Of a stretch of DNA of 64,000 nucleotides, positions 47,277 through 56,319 are shown one piece after another. Position numbers and translations under genes: made by a program. The stretch's first letter is position 1, and every line of letters starts with the position of its first letter. The DNA comes from Balneolales bacterium (GTDB lineage: Bacteria; Bacteroidota; Rhodothermia; Balneolales; Cyclonatronaceae), in contig JAIULZ010000002.1 in NCBI GenBank assembly GCA_022565805.1, forward strand, positions 1-64,000. Reading direction: 5' to 3'. The notes beneath the pieces are model-generated. The model had not been told where the DNA came from. It worked only from the letters and a program-made list of their open reading frames with translations, and ran no database searches.

Positions 47277-49946
47277 ATGAAAAAAGCGCTGCGTTCTCTC
47301 AAGAAATCAAAGGAAAAAGTCGCTTACAAAGGGATTTGCTTTCGCTATTCTGAAAATGAAAAAACAACCTTTGAAAGCCAAAATGCCGAAATTTATATCG
47401 GTCACGAGTTTACAAATCATGGAAAAGCAGATCAGTCCAGACATTCGAAAGATCCCCTCAAAATTAGCAAAAGCCACTGGCTTCACCTAAGCAACCGCAT
47501 ACATCCTGAAGACAGGAACCGGGTTTTCTCAATTTTAGAGGAGCATTTTACTACCGAACAGAGTTTAAGTGATTTACAGTACAGAATTTACGATACAGAC
47601 ACTGGTAGATATACATGGCGTAATGAATCTGTATTTTCTGAGAAATCTAACAATAAGCTGTTAACTGCGGTTTCAAGTCATTGTATAACGCATATAAAGA
47701 AAACTACCAAAGAGTTTCAACAATCTACAGCTGCACTACGTAAAAGAGAACGTCTTTTAAATGCAACAGCTAGTGTAGCAAGCCTTCTTCTTTCAGAAAC
47801 ATCCTTTAACGAGGCTGTAAATCGTTCTCTGGAACTTATTGGCAAGGCCGCAGAAGCAGACAGAACCTATATTTTTAAAAACGAGACAAATCCGCTCGAC
47901 CTTACCAAAGTTTATACTAGCCTGCGCTACAACTGGAGCCGAAAAAACGAAAATACAGAAAGGCGCAAGCATATTCTGCATAAAGTAGAAATCAGCTCTA
48001 TACAGGGCTTCAAATCTTTTTCAAAAGGAGAAGCTTTTTCCTGCTCTGTGAGCGAACTTGAACCCGAGCATATTATTCGTAAAATTGCTGAACGTGTTAA
48101 TACAAGCTCGGTACTGCTCTTCCCAATACTGCTTAAAGAACATTTATGGGGTATGGTTGGCTTCGATGTATGCGAGGGAGACCGAGTATGGGATGCTTCA
48201 GACATGGCATCGCTTAGAAACTTTGCTAGTAACATTGGCAGTGCTATAAGTCGTTATAAACTTGAGAAAAGTTTAAAGAAAGAAAAAGAAAAGGCAGACT
48301 TAAATAACCGCTTCAAAACCCAATTTCTGGCTAATATGAGCCATGAAATACGAACACCCCTAAGCGGTATTATTGGCTATACAGAATTAATTAAAAGTTC
48401 TGCAATAAGTGCAGAGCAAGAGCAATACATTAGCGCCCTGGCCGAATCGTCACGAACACTTTTATCTATAGTAAACGATGTTCTGGATATGTCGAAAATT
48501 GAGTCCGGGAAAATAGAGCTTCATTATCAGCTTGTAGATCTGCCCGATTTAGTTACTAAGACAATCAATTTCTTTAAACAGCAGGCCGGCGCAAAAGGCC
48601 TCGAAATTCGAACTCAAATAAATCTTAAAAAGCAGCAGTGCGTTTGGGCAGACGAACTTAGGCTAAAACAAATATTAGTAAATCTACTAAGTAATGCTAT
48701 TAAGTTTACAGACAAAGGCTACATTAGTCTTGAAATTAATGAGCTAAAACAGTTAAATAACGGAAAAACCCTGCTACGCTTCAGTGTTATAGATACAGGT
48801 ATTGGAATTAAGCCTGAGAATCAGCAGAAAATATTTCAGGCTTTTATGCAAGAGTCCGGATCAATTTCATTAAACTACGGTGGTACTGGCCTAGGACTTA
48901 GCATATCGGGGAATTTACTGAAATTGATGAACAGCCGGCTTCTGCTGCAAAGCGAGCCCGGGATTGGGAGTACTTTTTTCTTTGACCTGCAACTTGTTAT
49001 GTTGCATGGCGAAGATCATAATTCCGAAGCAGAACCTGCGAAAGATTTGCAGACAGAAATGTCTGCAGCACAAGTAATTTCATCGACTCCATTAAGCGTT
49101 TTTTCGAGTTCGCTGGCCAAAAAAACCAGGATATTAATTGTAGACGATAGCCCTGTTATTGCCAAGCTTGTAAAAATTTTACTCTCGAAAGTTTTACCGG
49201 AAAGCGGTACTTTGGTTTGCGCATCAGGTGAAGAAGCGGTAGATTCATGTAACAACGAATCTTTTTCACTAATCTTCATGGACCTCAAACTTCCGGGAAT
49301 AGATGGATTCGAAGCAACCAAACGTATACGAAAAATACCCGGTTACCAAAAAATACCTATTATCGCTTTAACCGCCTCTACAGTTGAAGGCGTAAAACAT
49401 AACTGCCTTATATCGGGTATGAATGACTTCATAAGCAAACCGCTGCCTCTCGACCGCTTGCTCGAAATTATAAGGCAATGGATTTACAAAGAACAGTTAA
49501 ATCATACTGCAAATAAACAAACTGATGTATATCAAATGCAGGATGCAGACGAGCCCGTTGATATACAGCATACTTTTTCTACTAAAAAACCGCGTTCTTC
49601 CACTATGGAATCATTACAAAACCAGCCGAACAACCATTTCGATAAGCGCATTCTCATCGAGAGAATGGGTGGAGATGAATCGGCAGCAGAAGAAATTCTT
49701 GGAATTACCCGGAGTATGATAGATGTATTGTACACCGAGTTTGAAGCGGCCATGAATACCGATACAGAAAAAAATATTAAGGCTGCAGCTCACAAAATAA
49801 AGGGTACTGCCAACAGTCTTACATTTAACAAACTTGCCGAGATGGGCCTTGAGCTCGAAAAAATGTCTCCGTTTAACTCAGAAGAAGCCCAAAAACTTGG
49901 TGAAGACATAAAAAAAGAAATTAAATACCTTAAAACGCTCATATAA
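47277..49946 (+). CDS. Hybrid histidine kinase (PAS-like, GAF, HisKA, HATPase, REC, Hpt)
   Basis: 889 aa with no membrane segment, so a cytoplasmic sensor. Order: PAS-like region (about 20-145, with HPEDRNRVFSILEEHF), GAF-like domain (about 160-325), and HisKA with phospho-His356 in NMSHEIRTPLSG. HATPase_c follows with NLLSNAIKFTDKG, DTGIGI and GGTGLGLSIS. REC has phospho-Asp669 in FMDLKLPGIDGF. The C-terminal Hpt domain has His839 in AAHKIKGTANSL. The full His-Asp-His relay is intact, but no separate DNA-binding regulator is adjacent, so the phosphoryl group must pass to one encoded elsewhere. Confidence 0.9.
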   Translation: MKKALRSLKKSKEKVAYKGICFRYSENEKTTFESQNAEIYIGHEFTNHGKADQSRHSKDPLKISKSHWLHLSNRIHPEDRNRVFSILEEHFTTEQSLSDLQYRIYDTDTGRYTWRNESVFSEKSNNKLLTAVSSHCITHIKKTTKEFQQSTAALRKRERLLNATASVASLLLSETSFNEAVNRSLELIGKAAEADRTYIFKNETNPLDLTKVYTSLRYNWSRKNENTERRKHILHKVEISSIQGFKSFSKGEAFSCSVSELEPEHIIRKIAERVNTSSVLLFPILLKEHLWGMVGFDVCEGDRVWDASDMASLRNFASNIGSAISRYKLEKSLKKEKEKADLNNRFKTQFLANMSHEIRTPLSGIIGYTELIKSSAISAEQEQYISALAESSRTLLSIVNDVLDMSKIESGKIELHYQLVDLPDLVTKTINFFKQQAGAKGLEIRTQINLKKQQCVWADELRLKQILVNLLSNAIKFTDKGYISLEINELKQLNNGKTLLRFSVIDTGIGIKPENQQKIFQAFMQESGSISLNYGGTGLGLSISGNLLKLMNSRLLLQSEPGIGSTFFFDLQLVMLHGEDHNSEAEPAKDLQTEMSAAQVISSTPLSVFSSSLAKKTRILIVDDSPVIAKLVKILLSKVLPESGTLVCASGEEAVDSCNNESFSLIFMDLKLPGIDGFEATKRIRKIPGYQKIPIIALTASTVEGVKHNCLISGMNDFISKPLPLDRLLEIIRQWIYKEQLNHTANKQTDVYQMQDADEPVDIQHTFSTKKPRSSTMESLQNQPNNHFDKRILIERMGGDESAAEEILGITRSMIDVLYTEFEAAMNTDTEKNIKAAAHKIKGTANSLTFNKLAEMGLELEKMSPFNSEEAQKLGEDIKKEIKYLKTLI

Positions 49947-49991
49947 CGGCCTCCGGAACGATATTCAATTTTCTGATAAAATAGCGTGGAA

Positions 49992-50768
49992 TCAACCCTG
50001 TTTCACTTCTATCAACGGGAACAAGCGTCTGGCATTGAGACTGGTAATACGCACAACTTCTTCAATTCCCATACCAGTAACTTCAGCCAGTTTTTCTGCA
50101 ACAAGAGCCGTGTAAGCCGGCTCGTTTCGCTTGCCGCGATGAGGCGCAGGCGTTAGATATGGCGCATCTGTTTCGAGTATCATAAATTCTGCGGGAAGCT
50201 CTTTTACCGACTTATCAACTCCCGCATTTTTAAAGGTGAGGACACCGCCTATTCCGAGAAAAAGGCCTAAGTCAATAGCTTTTTTTCCTTCATCTGCAGA
50301 GCCGTTAAAACAGTGCCAAACGCCGGTAAGTCGCCCGTCCTGCTCCTCAGAAATTATTTTAAGCAAATCATCTGTAGCATCCCGGTTGTGTAGTACAATC
50401 GGTTTGCCAAGCGTTTTAGCTACCGAGCAATGCCTTCTCAAGCTAATTTTTTGCTCTTCCACAAAGTCTTTACTCCAGTAGTAGTCGAGCCCGGTTTCTC
50501 CAACCGCGACAATTTCCTTACCGGCACATGCCGCCAGCAGAGAAGCTTCCAGATTGCACCGGCTGTTGTTAATTTCGCAGGGATGTACTCCCGCCATTTT
50601 ATGCAGCCGAATACGGTTATGGACAAGCTTATCCATCGCATGGAGGGAATCAAAGTCGATGGCTGGCATCAGAATATCGGTTAATCCGGCCTCGGCAGCC
50701 CTGTCGAGCATTTCCTGGCGGTCTTCTTTAAAAGCATCGAGGTAAATATGGCTGTGGGTATCTATCAA
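49992..50768 (-). CDS. tatD: TatD family metal-dependent hydrolase
   Basis: 258 aa, a TIM-barrel amidohydrolase. Metal-ligand motifs: DTHSHIYLDAF (residues 3-13), AVGETGLDYYW (about 93-103), VLHNRDATDDLL (about 129-140), a WHCFNG segment near 156, and LETDAPYLTPAPHRGKRNEP (about 198-217). TatD-type enzymes act as 3'-5' DNA exonucleases or nuclease-like hydrolases in repair. The gene stands alone and converges on the hybrid kinase gene. The ATG at 50768 is natural. Confidence 0.9.
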   Translation of the reverse strand: MIDTHSHIYLDAFKEDRQEMLDRAAEAGLTDILMPAIDFDSLHAMDKLVHNRIRLHKMAGVHPCEINNSRCNLEASLLAACAGKEIVAVGETGLDYYWSKDFVEEQKISLRRHCSVAKTLGKPIVLHNRDATDDLLKIISEEQDGRLTGVWHCFNGSADEGKKAIDLGLFLGIGGVLTFKNAGVDKSVKELPAEFMILETDAPYLTPAPHRGKRNEPAYTALVAEKLAEVTGMGIEEVVRITSLNARRLFPLIEVKQG

Positions 50769-51037
50769 AACAAGTAATGTAAATTAAATTTTAGTTAGAA
50801 ATATGCGCGGGCTTACGGCTCAATTCCCAAAAGTTTATGCTATATGGAATTGGCAAAACCCATTCCAAAATAGTAAGTTTAGCCAGCATACAATATTCTT
50901 TAAGTATTGATACATCTTTTTTCATTCTTTGTAGGATGATGGCATCCAAATAAAAATACAGCCGGATGCAGCTACACTATTCTTTTTATTACTCCCGTCT
51001 GCCGGGAGCCTAATAATCTACTTATTGCTAATTACTT

Positions 51038-52027
51038 ATGAGTAAAACGCTACGCTGGGGTGTGCTCAGCACCGCAAAAATCGGTCTAAAATACGTAATT
51101 CCTGCCATGCAGCAGGCCTCTGAAACTACTATTGCCGGTATTTCATCCAGAAATTTCGATAAAGCCCGCGAAGCTGCGCATCAACTTGGTATTCCGCGCG
51201 CCTACGGCAGCTACGAAGACCTGCTAAGCGACCCCGCCATAGATGCCATCTACAACCCACTGCCAAACCACCTGCACGTTCCGGAAACAATTCGGGCCTT
51301 AGAAGCCGGTAAACACGTTCTTTGCGAAAAGCCTTTCTGCATTAATGCCGCAGATTTTACAGCACTGCGCGCTGCTGCAAGCAAGCACCCAAATTTGCTT
51401 GTTGCAGAGGCCGTAATGTACCGTCATCATCCTCAGTGGCAATTCGTAATTCGCCAGGTACGGAATGGTCGCATCGGAGAAGTTAAAATGGTTCAGATTC
51501 ACTTTTCTTACTACAATACCGATCCCCAAAATATTCGAAATATTGCGGACTATGGTGGAGGCGGACTCCTCGATATTGGCTTTTACTGCGTATCATCCTC
51601 CCGCTGGATTTTTGGTCGGGAGCCAGAGCGGCTTGTGGCCACACAGCAGATTCACCCACAATCGCAGGTCGATACGCTTACAGCTGGCATACTCGATTTT
51701 GGAAGCGGAACGGCGATTTTCCACTGCGCAACGGTTGCCAACGCCTGGCAGGGCATCATCATAACAGGTACCGAAGGCCGCATCGAAATACCCATACCGT
51801 TTAATCCGCCACCCGATCGGTCAGCTATCGTTCACGTATATGCCGGAGGTGGCGAGGAGCTTTTCCAGACAGAACCCGTTAACCACTTTACGATTCAGGC
51901 AGAAGCTTTTGCATCAGCAGTTGCCGGCAACAGCCGTTTTTTGATTTCGCTTAACGAGTCGGAAGCCAACCAAACCGTACTCGACAAACTGCGGCAAAGT
52001 GCTTCGGAGGCGCGTTGGGTATCATAG
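51038..52027 (+). CDS. Gfo/Idh/MocA family oxidoreductase
   Basis: 329 aa. A Rossmann NAD(P)-binding domain (about 1-120) begins LRWGVLSTAKIGLKYVIPAM. The active-site signature CEKPFC (residues 95-100) carries the conserved Lys97, and a C-terminal alpha/beta domain contains the GGGGLLDIGFYCVSSSRW segment (about 173-190). The group dehydrogenates sugars or similar polyols; the D-xylose 1-dehydrogenase-like subfamily is possible. The next gene overlaps by 13 nt, so they are co-translated. Confidence 0.87.
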   Translation: MSKTLRWGVLSTAKIGLKYVIPAMQQASETTIAGISSRNFDKAREAAHQLGIPRAYGSYEDLLSDPAIDAIYNPLPNHLHVPETIRALEAGKHVLCEKPFCINAADFTALRAAASKHPNLLVAEAVMYRHHPQWQFVIRQVRNGRIGEVKMVQIHFSYYNTDPQNIRNIADYGGGGLLDIGFYCVSSSRWIFGREPERLVATQQIHPQSQVDTLTAGILDFGSGTAIFHCATVANAWQGIIITGTEGRIEIPIPFNPPPDRSAIVHVYAGGGEELFQTEPVNHFTIQAEAFASAVAGNSRFLISLNESEANQTVLDKLRQSASEARWVS

Positions 52028-53007
52028 AAAACAGCAGCTACCGGGCTCCGGCCGGGTTCAGTAATCCACACCTGCAAACGATTCTGCCCTCTCTTTTCCG
52101 AAAAGTAAAAGGCCTTCCGCTACCCGAAAAGCGCTGCATCGAGCTGCCCGACGGAGACTTTCTTGCTCTCGATATTTACCAAAACCAGAATAGCGGCAAC
52201 AGCTCAAAAAAAGCTGTAATTATAAGTCACGGCCTGGAAGGAAACAGCAGCCGGGCTTATGTATTGGGGATGGCAAAAGCTTTTTTACGCTCTGGCTGGC
52301 ATGCTATCGCCTGGAATTTCAGAGGATGTGCGGGCATGAACAGGCTACCGCGCTTTTATCACAGCGGCGACACCGCCGACCTCGCCTGCGTTGCAAAATA
52401 TGCCACGCAGGAATTGGGGTACACCTCACTCTGCCTCACCGGCTTTAGCATGGGCGGGAATATCACGTTAAAATACGCAGGAGAACAGGGTGATGCGCTT
52501 CCTGCCGAAATTCGCGCTCTTTGTGCCTTTTCTGTCCCATGCCATCTGGAAAGTTCCGCAATGCGGCTCTCCGAAGTTTTTGGCGGGCTGTATGTAAAAC
52601 GATTTTTGCGCATGCTTAAGGCAAAAATCACAGAAAAAGAAGCGGCGATGCCCGGCACTTTCGACCTTTCGAAGCTCAGGGAAATACGCAATTTCAAAAG
52701 TTTTGACGATGCCTTTACGGCTCCGCTACACGGTTTTATCAGTGCCGAAGACTACTGGCACAAAAGCAGCAGCCTTCATGTGCTCGGGCAGATTAAAAGG
52801 CCGGCGCTACTTGTAAACGCCCTGGACGATCCTTTCCTCACTCCGAAATGCTACCCACGTACACAGGCCGCCAGCCATAGCTACCTGCATCTCGAACTAC
52901 CATGCCGGGGCGGACACGCGGGTTTCCTGAGCTTTGGAAGACCGGACGGACTTTACTGGAGCGAGACCCGTGCAGTAAACTTTGCACAAGACCATATTTC
53001 GGGCTGA
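52015..53007 (+). CDS. YheT-like alpha/beta-hydrolase
   Basis: 330 aa. The family N-terminus is YRAPAGFSNPHLQTI (residues 9-23). SHGLEGNSSRAY is the oxyanion region, and the nucleophile is Ser145 in TGFSMGGNI. The late Asp and His are in NALDDPFL and RGGHAGFL. All three catalytic residues are present. YheT/ABHD1-type hydrolases are probably esterases or thioesterases of unknown substrate. The start is TTG at 52015, inside the upstream gene's end, and is the only in-frame choice near the family N-terminus. Confidence 0.85.
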   Translation: MGIIENSSYRAPAGFSNPHLQTILPSLFRKVKGLPLPEKRCIELPDGDFLALDIYQNQNSGNSSKKAVIISHGLEGNSSRAYVLGMAKAFLRSGWHAIAWNFRGCAGMNRLPRFYHSGDTADLACVAKYATQELGYTSLCLTGFSMGGNITLKYAGEQGDALPAEIRALCAFSVPCHLESSAMRLSEVFGGLYVKRFLRMLKAKITEKEAAMPGTFDLSKLREIRNFKSFDDAFTAPLHGFISAEDYWHKSSSLHVLGQIKRPALLVNALDDPFLTPKCYPRTQAASHSYLHLELPCRGGHAGFLSFGRPDGLYWSETRAVNFAQDHISG

Positions 53008-53043
53008 TTTTTTTGTCCATGCAAAAGCCACAGTCTCAGCGGT

Positions 53044-54366
53044 TTACCGGTCAAGAAAATGCGTTTTCCCCTTTACATCCTCAAAAGAAGACGCAACTAC
53101 AAGGCTCTCGAAGCCATAGCGATTGTTTACAGCATCTCTCGCCCGGAACAAACTTCTCATTTTTTCATCTTCACGAAAAAAAAGCTCGATCTGCCCGCTT
53201 GCATCAAGCTCCAAAGTATGCACACCAAATCCGCGGATTCGGTGGCCGTTTGCCAGATAATAGGCAACCACAGGCATCACTGAGGCCAGCCCCGCCTTAA
53301 GCACGTATTCGTCAAGATTGGTAAGTCCAGGAGTGGCAAACAAAATACGCACACCGCGCCAGCTTTCGTCCTGAAACCGCAAATAGGCCGAATACTTCTT
53401 CGCACGCCGTTTATATCCGCGCATTCTGTAGCAAAGCTGTCGCACCGCCTTTACAACCTCACCTTTCACTTCCTCCGCATTTTTAGTCCAGTCGGAGAAA
53501 GTATGCATATAGGTTACCTCCTGAGGCACATGCTCGGCCGGATCTTCCACCACAGCGCGATCCAGACCACATACGGTTTCATGCAACATCGAGCCAAAAT
53601 AAGCTCCAAAAAGCTTTTGGAAAACAGAGCGACCATTCGTTATCGCATCCCGGATAGTATGCAACCCGGCCTGACTCAGCCGGGCATATCTGCGGCTGCC
53701 GATTCCCCAAACCTCATCCAGCTTCAGCGGCCATATCATTTTCTTTTCGGCCTCTTCATCAAGCACAATAGTAAGACCATTCGGCTTTACCAGGTCGGAA
53801 GCCAGTTTCGCGTAGGTTTTAGAACGTGCGATGCCTACAGAGCAAAATAAAGCCGTTTCTTTATAGATTTCCTGCTTCAATCGGGTCGCAAAATCTTTAA
53901 AAGACGCCTCTTTGGTACTGGCCATAAAAGTAAGGTCCATAAAATATTCATCCATAGAATAGCTTTCTACATCGGCCGCGTAACGATCCAGCACGCCACG
54001 AATCTGTCTGCTAATAGCCTGATATTTATCGTAATGCACCTGCATAAAAACCAGATACGGACAAAGCTGCACAGCTTCGAAAGCGCTCATTCCAGTTTTA
54101 ACCCCGAACTTACGGGCTTCATAGCTGGATGTCGCCACAATTCCCCGCGCCGTTCCATTTGGTTTGCGCCACCCACCTACAACCAAAGGTAAGCCCTGCA
54201 AATCGTAGCTCACCTGCTCCACCTGCGCGTAAAAGCAGTTCATATCCAAATGGAGATAAATACGCGGTTTTTTCCGTATATGCCGCTGCGAGGCAGCTAT
54301 CGTATTGTACAGAGTGATGCGGTGCACATTCCGCGTTAAGTCGTAAGAGCCCGGATCATTTTTCAT
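53044..54366 (-). CDS. dinB: Y-family DNA polymerase (DinB/Pol IV-like)
   Basis: 440 aa from the ATG at 54366; a TTG six bases further upstream is not used. Catalytic motifs: IYLHLDMNCFYAQVEQ (about 36-51), with the first metal Asp, and SYSMDEYFMDL (about 137-147), with the Asp-Glu pair. The helix-hairpin-helix EVWGIGSRRYARL follows, then a little-finger domain. It is an error-prone translesion polymerase. The N-terminal extension of about 35 residues before the first motif is longer than in E. coli Pol IV. Divergent from it, 216 bp away, is an unknown gene; the gap contains a palindrome and repeated CACATAT half-sites. Confidence 0.88.
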   Translation of the reverse strand: MKNDPGSYDLTRNVHRITLYNTIAASQRHIRKKPRIYLHLDMNCFYAQVEQVSYDLQGLPLVVGGWRKPNGTARGIVATSSYEARKFGVKTGMSAFEAVQLCPYLVFMQVHYDKYQAISRQIRGVLDRYAADVESYSMDEYFMDLTFMASTKEASFKDFATRLKQEIYKETALFCSVGIARSKTYAKLASDLVKPNGLTIVLDEEAEKKMIWPLKLDEVWGIGSRRYARLSQAGLHTIRDAITNGRSVFQKLFGAYFGSMLHETVCGLDRAVVEDPAEHVPQEVTYMHTFSDWTKNAEEVKGEVVKAVRQLCYRMRGYKRRAKKYSAYLRFQDESWRGVRILFATPGLTNLDEYVLKAGLASVMPVVAYYLANGHRIRGFGVHTLELDASGQIELFFREDEKMRSLFRARDAVNNRYGFESLVVASSFEDVKGKTHFLDR

Positions 54367-54386
54367 GCACAAAATTACATATAATG

Positions 54387-54585
54387 CACATATATTTTAA
54401 GGAAAATTTTATAAAAAAAGAAAACAAAGCCAGATTAAGCGCCAGAATATGTCACACCTCAGAGCAAAATGAGTGTGCTTCAGCGTTTAAGCCGAAGTAA
54501 AAATGTCACCGCCAAACAGCCCGGATTTTACTCCGGATTATGACTCATTTCTTGCCTGCCACATATAATATGTGTAATATATGTG
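54387..54585. promoter_or_regulatory. Shared divergent control region with CACATAT-type palindrome
   Basis: CACATATAATATGTG at 54560-54574 is a perfect 7-1-7 palindrome ending 8 bp before the GTG of the rightward gene. Half-sites recur as CACATAT (54387-54393), 21 bp before the polymerase start, and ATATGTG (54579-54585) over the GTG. One regulator could thus bind at both ends and control both genes. It differs from the common LexA boxes. Confidence 0.45.
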
Positions 54586-55083
54586 TATAAAATTTATACA
54601 GTCGTGCCCGACTTTCAACAAACGGGTTTTCACGGCAGAAGCGGCCATATGGTAACTTTCTCCGCGGTTTCAAGCAGCTTCGCACCTGTATTCCTTGCCT
54701 ACTGGCTTAGAAAAGAAAACCAACAAGAAACATTTACCCGGCTTTCAAAAGCGTATCCAAAACCTTCAGATTTACTCACTATGCAAGTAGCAAAGCTTGA
54801 AAAAATAAACGTCATTGCCGCCTATGCGGGCTTCAAAACACCCGCGCTTCAGCGAGCCATAACGCCCATTCGGTTTATGCTGCCCGACGGCGAAAAACAC
54901 CATGTCGAAGAAGTAAAGCGTTCGTATTCGGAGCGTGTGGGCGACTCGCTTCATGTTCATTTCGTAATCAAAACCAAAGAAAGACGATATTTCGACATCG
55001 TTTACGACAGCAAAAGAGTTACATGGATGCTCGTAGTCGAACTCGAAGAAGCGCTATTTACATCTCAGGGCATGCAGGATTAA
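54583..55083 (+). CDS. Unknown protein divergent from DNA polymerase gene
   Basis: 166 aa. No known domain was recognised. Residues about 40-110 are helical with basic patches, and the C-terminal part is alternating beta-like (LHVHFVIKTKERRYFDIVYD, residues about 125-144). Codon and base composition are gene-like and there are no membrane helices. The GTG at 54583 gives the longest frame; an ATG at 54649 (residue 23) is a possible alternative. The operator-like sites shared with dinB suggest the two respond together, perhaps to DNA damage. That is inference. Confidence 0.6.
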   Translation: MYKIYTVVPDFQQTGFHGRSGHMVTFSAVSSSFAPVFLAYWLRKENQQETFTRLSKAYPKPSDLLTMQVAKLEKINVIAAYAGFKTPALQRAITPIRFMLPDGEKHHVEEVKRSYSERVGDSLHVHFVIKTKERRYFDIVYDSKRVTWMLVVELEEALFTSQGMQD

Positions 55084-55398
55084 GAAATTACCGTATCTCT
55101 TGCTGGTGATTTTTGAGCTGGAGGGCTTAGAGGTTGATGAGCACATCCCAAACAGCCCAAGCTGAAGCATGGGCTCATGAGATTTTGTTATTTGGCTGTG
55201 ATGGGTTTCTGGGTCGATAGGAATTTCTGAGCAGATATTAACTACTGGGGCTCAGAGGTTAATGAGAAAATCCCAAGTCCAGAATCAAGCTGAAGCATGA
55301 TTCCGGAACGAGATGTTTTCCACTGCCATGCTTCAGCTTGGCGTTGACTACGGCGGCAGCCATTGGGCAGGAGTTTTTGAGCTAAAGAGAAACGAGGG
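55084..55398. other. Gene-free region containing left hairpin repeat
   Basis: 315 bp downstream of the unknown gene and of higA. Most is taken up by the left copy of the direct repeat that flanks higBA. Apart from that I see nothing. Confidence 0.5.
55143..55342. repeat. Left ~200-bp direct repeat flanking higBA
   Basis: It aligns with 56118-56319 with only a 1-2 nt shift in offset (975-977). Shared words include ACATCCCA, AAGCTGAAGCATGGGCTC, GAGATTTTGTTA, TTAACTACTGGGGCTC and GCCATGCTTCAGCTTGGC. It holds three hairpins: 55154-55175, 55282-55303 and 55325-55342. All have a GC-TGAA-GC apex (the third in reverse orientation). Confidence 0.8.
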
Positions 55399-55698
55399 CT
55401 AAGCAGGGTCTGTATGAAGAGATTTTATTTTTTTTAGCTCCGCTTCTTTGGATTTCCATTCTTCTTCAAGGTCGTAATCATCTTGTAAGCCTAACCAAAA
55501 CCTGGCTGAGTTTCCAAAATACTTGCTTAGTCGTAAAGCTGTATCTGCGGTAATTCTGCGTTTGCCTTTTATGATTTGCGAGAGTCGTGTTTGTGGAATA
55601 TTCAAGTCTTTAGACAGCCGATACGCCGTTATTTCCAGAGGTTTCAGAAACTCTTCGAGCAGAATTTCGCCCGGATGCACATTTGACAGCTTTTTCAT
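55399..55698 (-). CDS. higA: HigA-type antitoxin
   Basis: 99 aa. An XRE-type helix-turn-helix antitoxin of the HigA group. The N-terminus NVHPGEILLEEFLKPLEIT (residues 6-24) is the family signature, and the HTH is YRLSKDLNIPQTRLSQIIKG (26-45), followed by DTALRLSKYFGNSARFWLGLQ. HigA neutralises HigB and represses its own promoter. It starts 13 bp downstream of the toxin stop, in the reversed, toxin-first order normal for hig modules. Confidence 0.92.
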   Translation of the reverse strand: MKKLSNVHPGEILLEEFLKPLEITAYRLSKDLNIPQTRLSQIIKGKRRITADTALRLSKYFGNSARFWLGLQDDYDLEEEWKSKEAELKKIKSLHTDPA

Positions 55699-55711
55699 AG
55701 TTAATACTTTT

Positions 55712-55993
55712 TTAATGATAATCTATTATTTCTACTTCGCTGGCATTTCCTTCACTCCACTTAAAAATGATGCGCCACTGCTTATTTATTCTAATGCTGT
55801 AAAAGCCTTTCAGATTACCCGACAGCTTCTCAAGTCTGTTCGATGGAGGAATTGTTAAATCTAAAATACTTTGCGAGTTATTGATCATCCGTAACTTTCG
55901 CCGACCAATATTTTGGATGTCTAAAGGTATTTTTTTCACCCTGTTTCCAAGCCAAATTTGCTCTGTATGCTTTGATCCGAAAGATAGTATCAT
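55712..55993 (-). CDS. higB: HigB-type toxin (RelE/ParE superfamily)
   Basis: 93 aa, the normal size. The pattern MILSFGSKHTEQIWLG, DIQNIGRRKLRMINNSQSIL, LEKLSGNLKGFYSIRI and QWRIIFKWSEGNASEVEIID is typical of HigB, a ribosome-dependent mRNA endonuclease. The conserved W-R-I-x-F segment is intact, so it should be active. The promoter must lie in 55994-56117, just inside the right flanking repeat. A frame in the other register (55878-56126) overlaps it and is not real. Confidence 0.92.
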   Translation of the reverse strand: MILSFGSKHTEQIWLGNRVKKIPLDIQNIGRRKLRMINNSQSILDLTIPPSNRLEKLSGNLKGFYSIRINKQWRIIFKWSEGNASEVEIIDYH

Positions 55994-56117
55994 AACTTCG
56001 TGCGTTAGTAACGCTTAAGATAAGCATTTTCTGTCTGTCTTGATAGTCCCGCCCGAACTGATGCATGTTGTACATTTCTAACCTGGTAGTGGTTTCCGGT
56101 CTTGGAGATTGATTCAT

Positions 56118-56319
56118 ACATCCCAAATGAGCCCAAGCTGAAGCATGGGCTCTTGAGATTTTGTTACTTGGTTATGATGAGTTTCGAGCTCGTAAAGAAT
56201 TTCTGTCAAGATTTTAACTACTGGGGCTCGGAGTTTAATGAAGAGATACCAAATCCGGAATCAAGCTGAAGCATGATTCCGGGATGAGATGTTTTTCCAT
56301 TGCCATGCTTCAGCTTGGC
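56118..56319. repeat. Right ~200-bp direct repeat flanking higBA
   Basis: Counterpart of 55143-55342. Hairpins are at 56130-56151, 56255-56282 and 56302-56319. The last part is also the start of the tandem array, so the flanking repeat and the array share sequence. Confidence 0.8.

Noticed and set aside
55878-56126. 82-codon frame overlapping higB
   Set aside because: It shares most of its length with the recognised toxin in another register.
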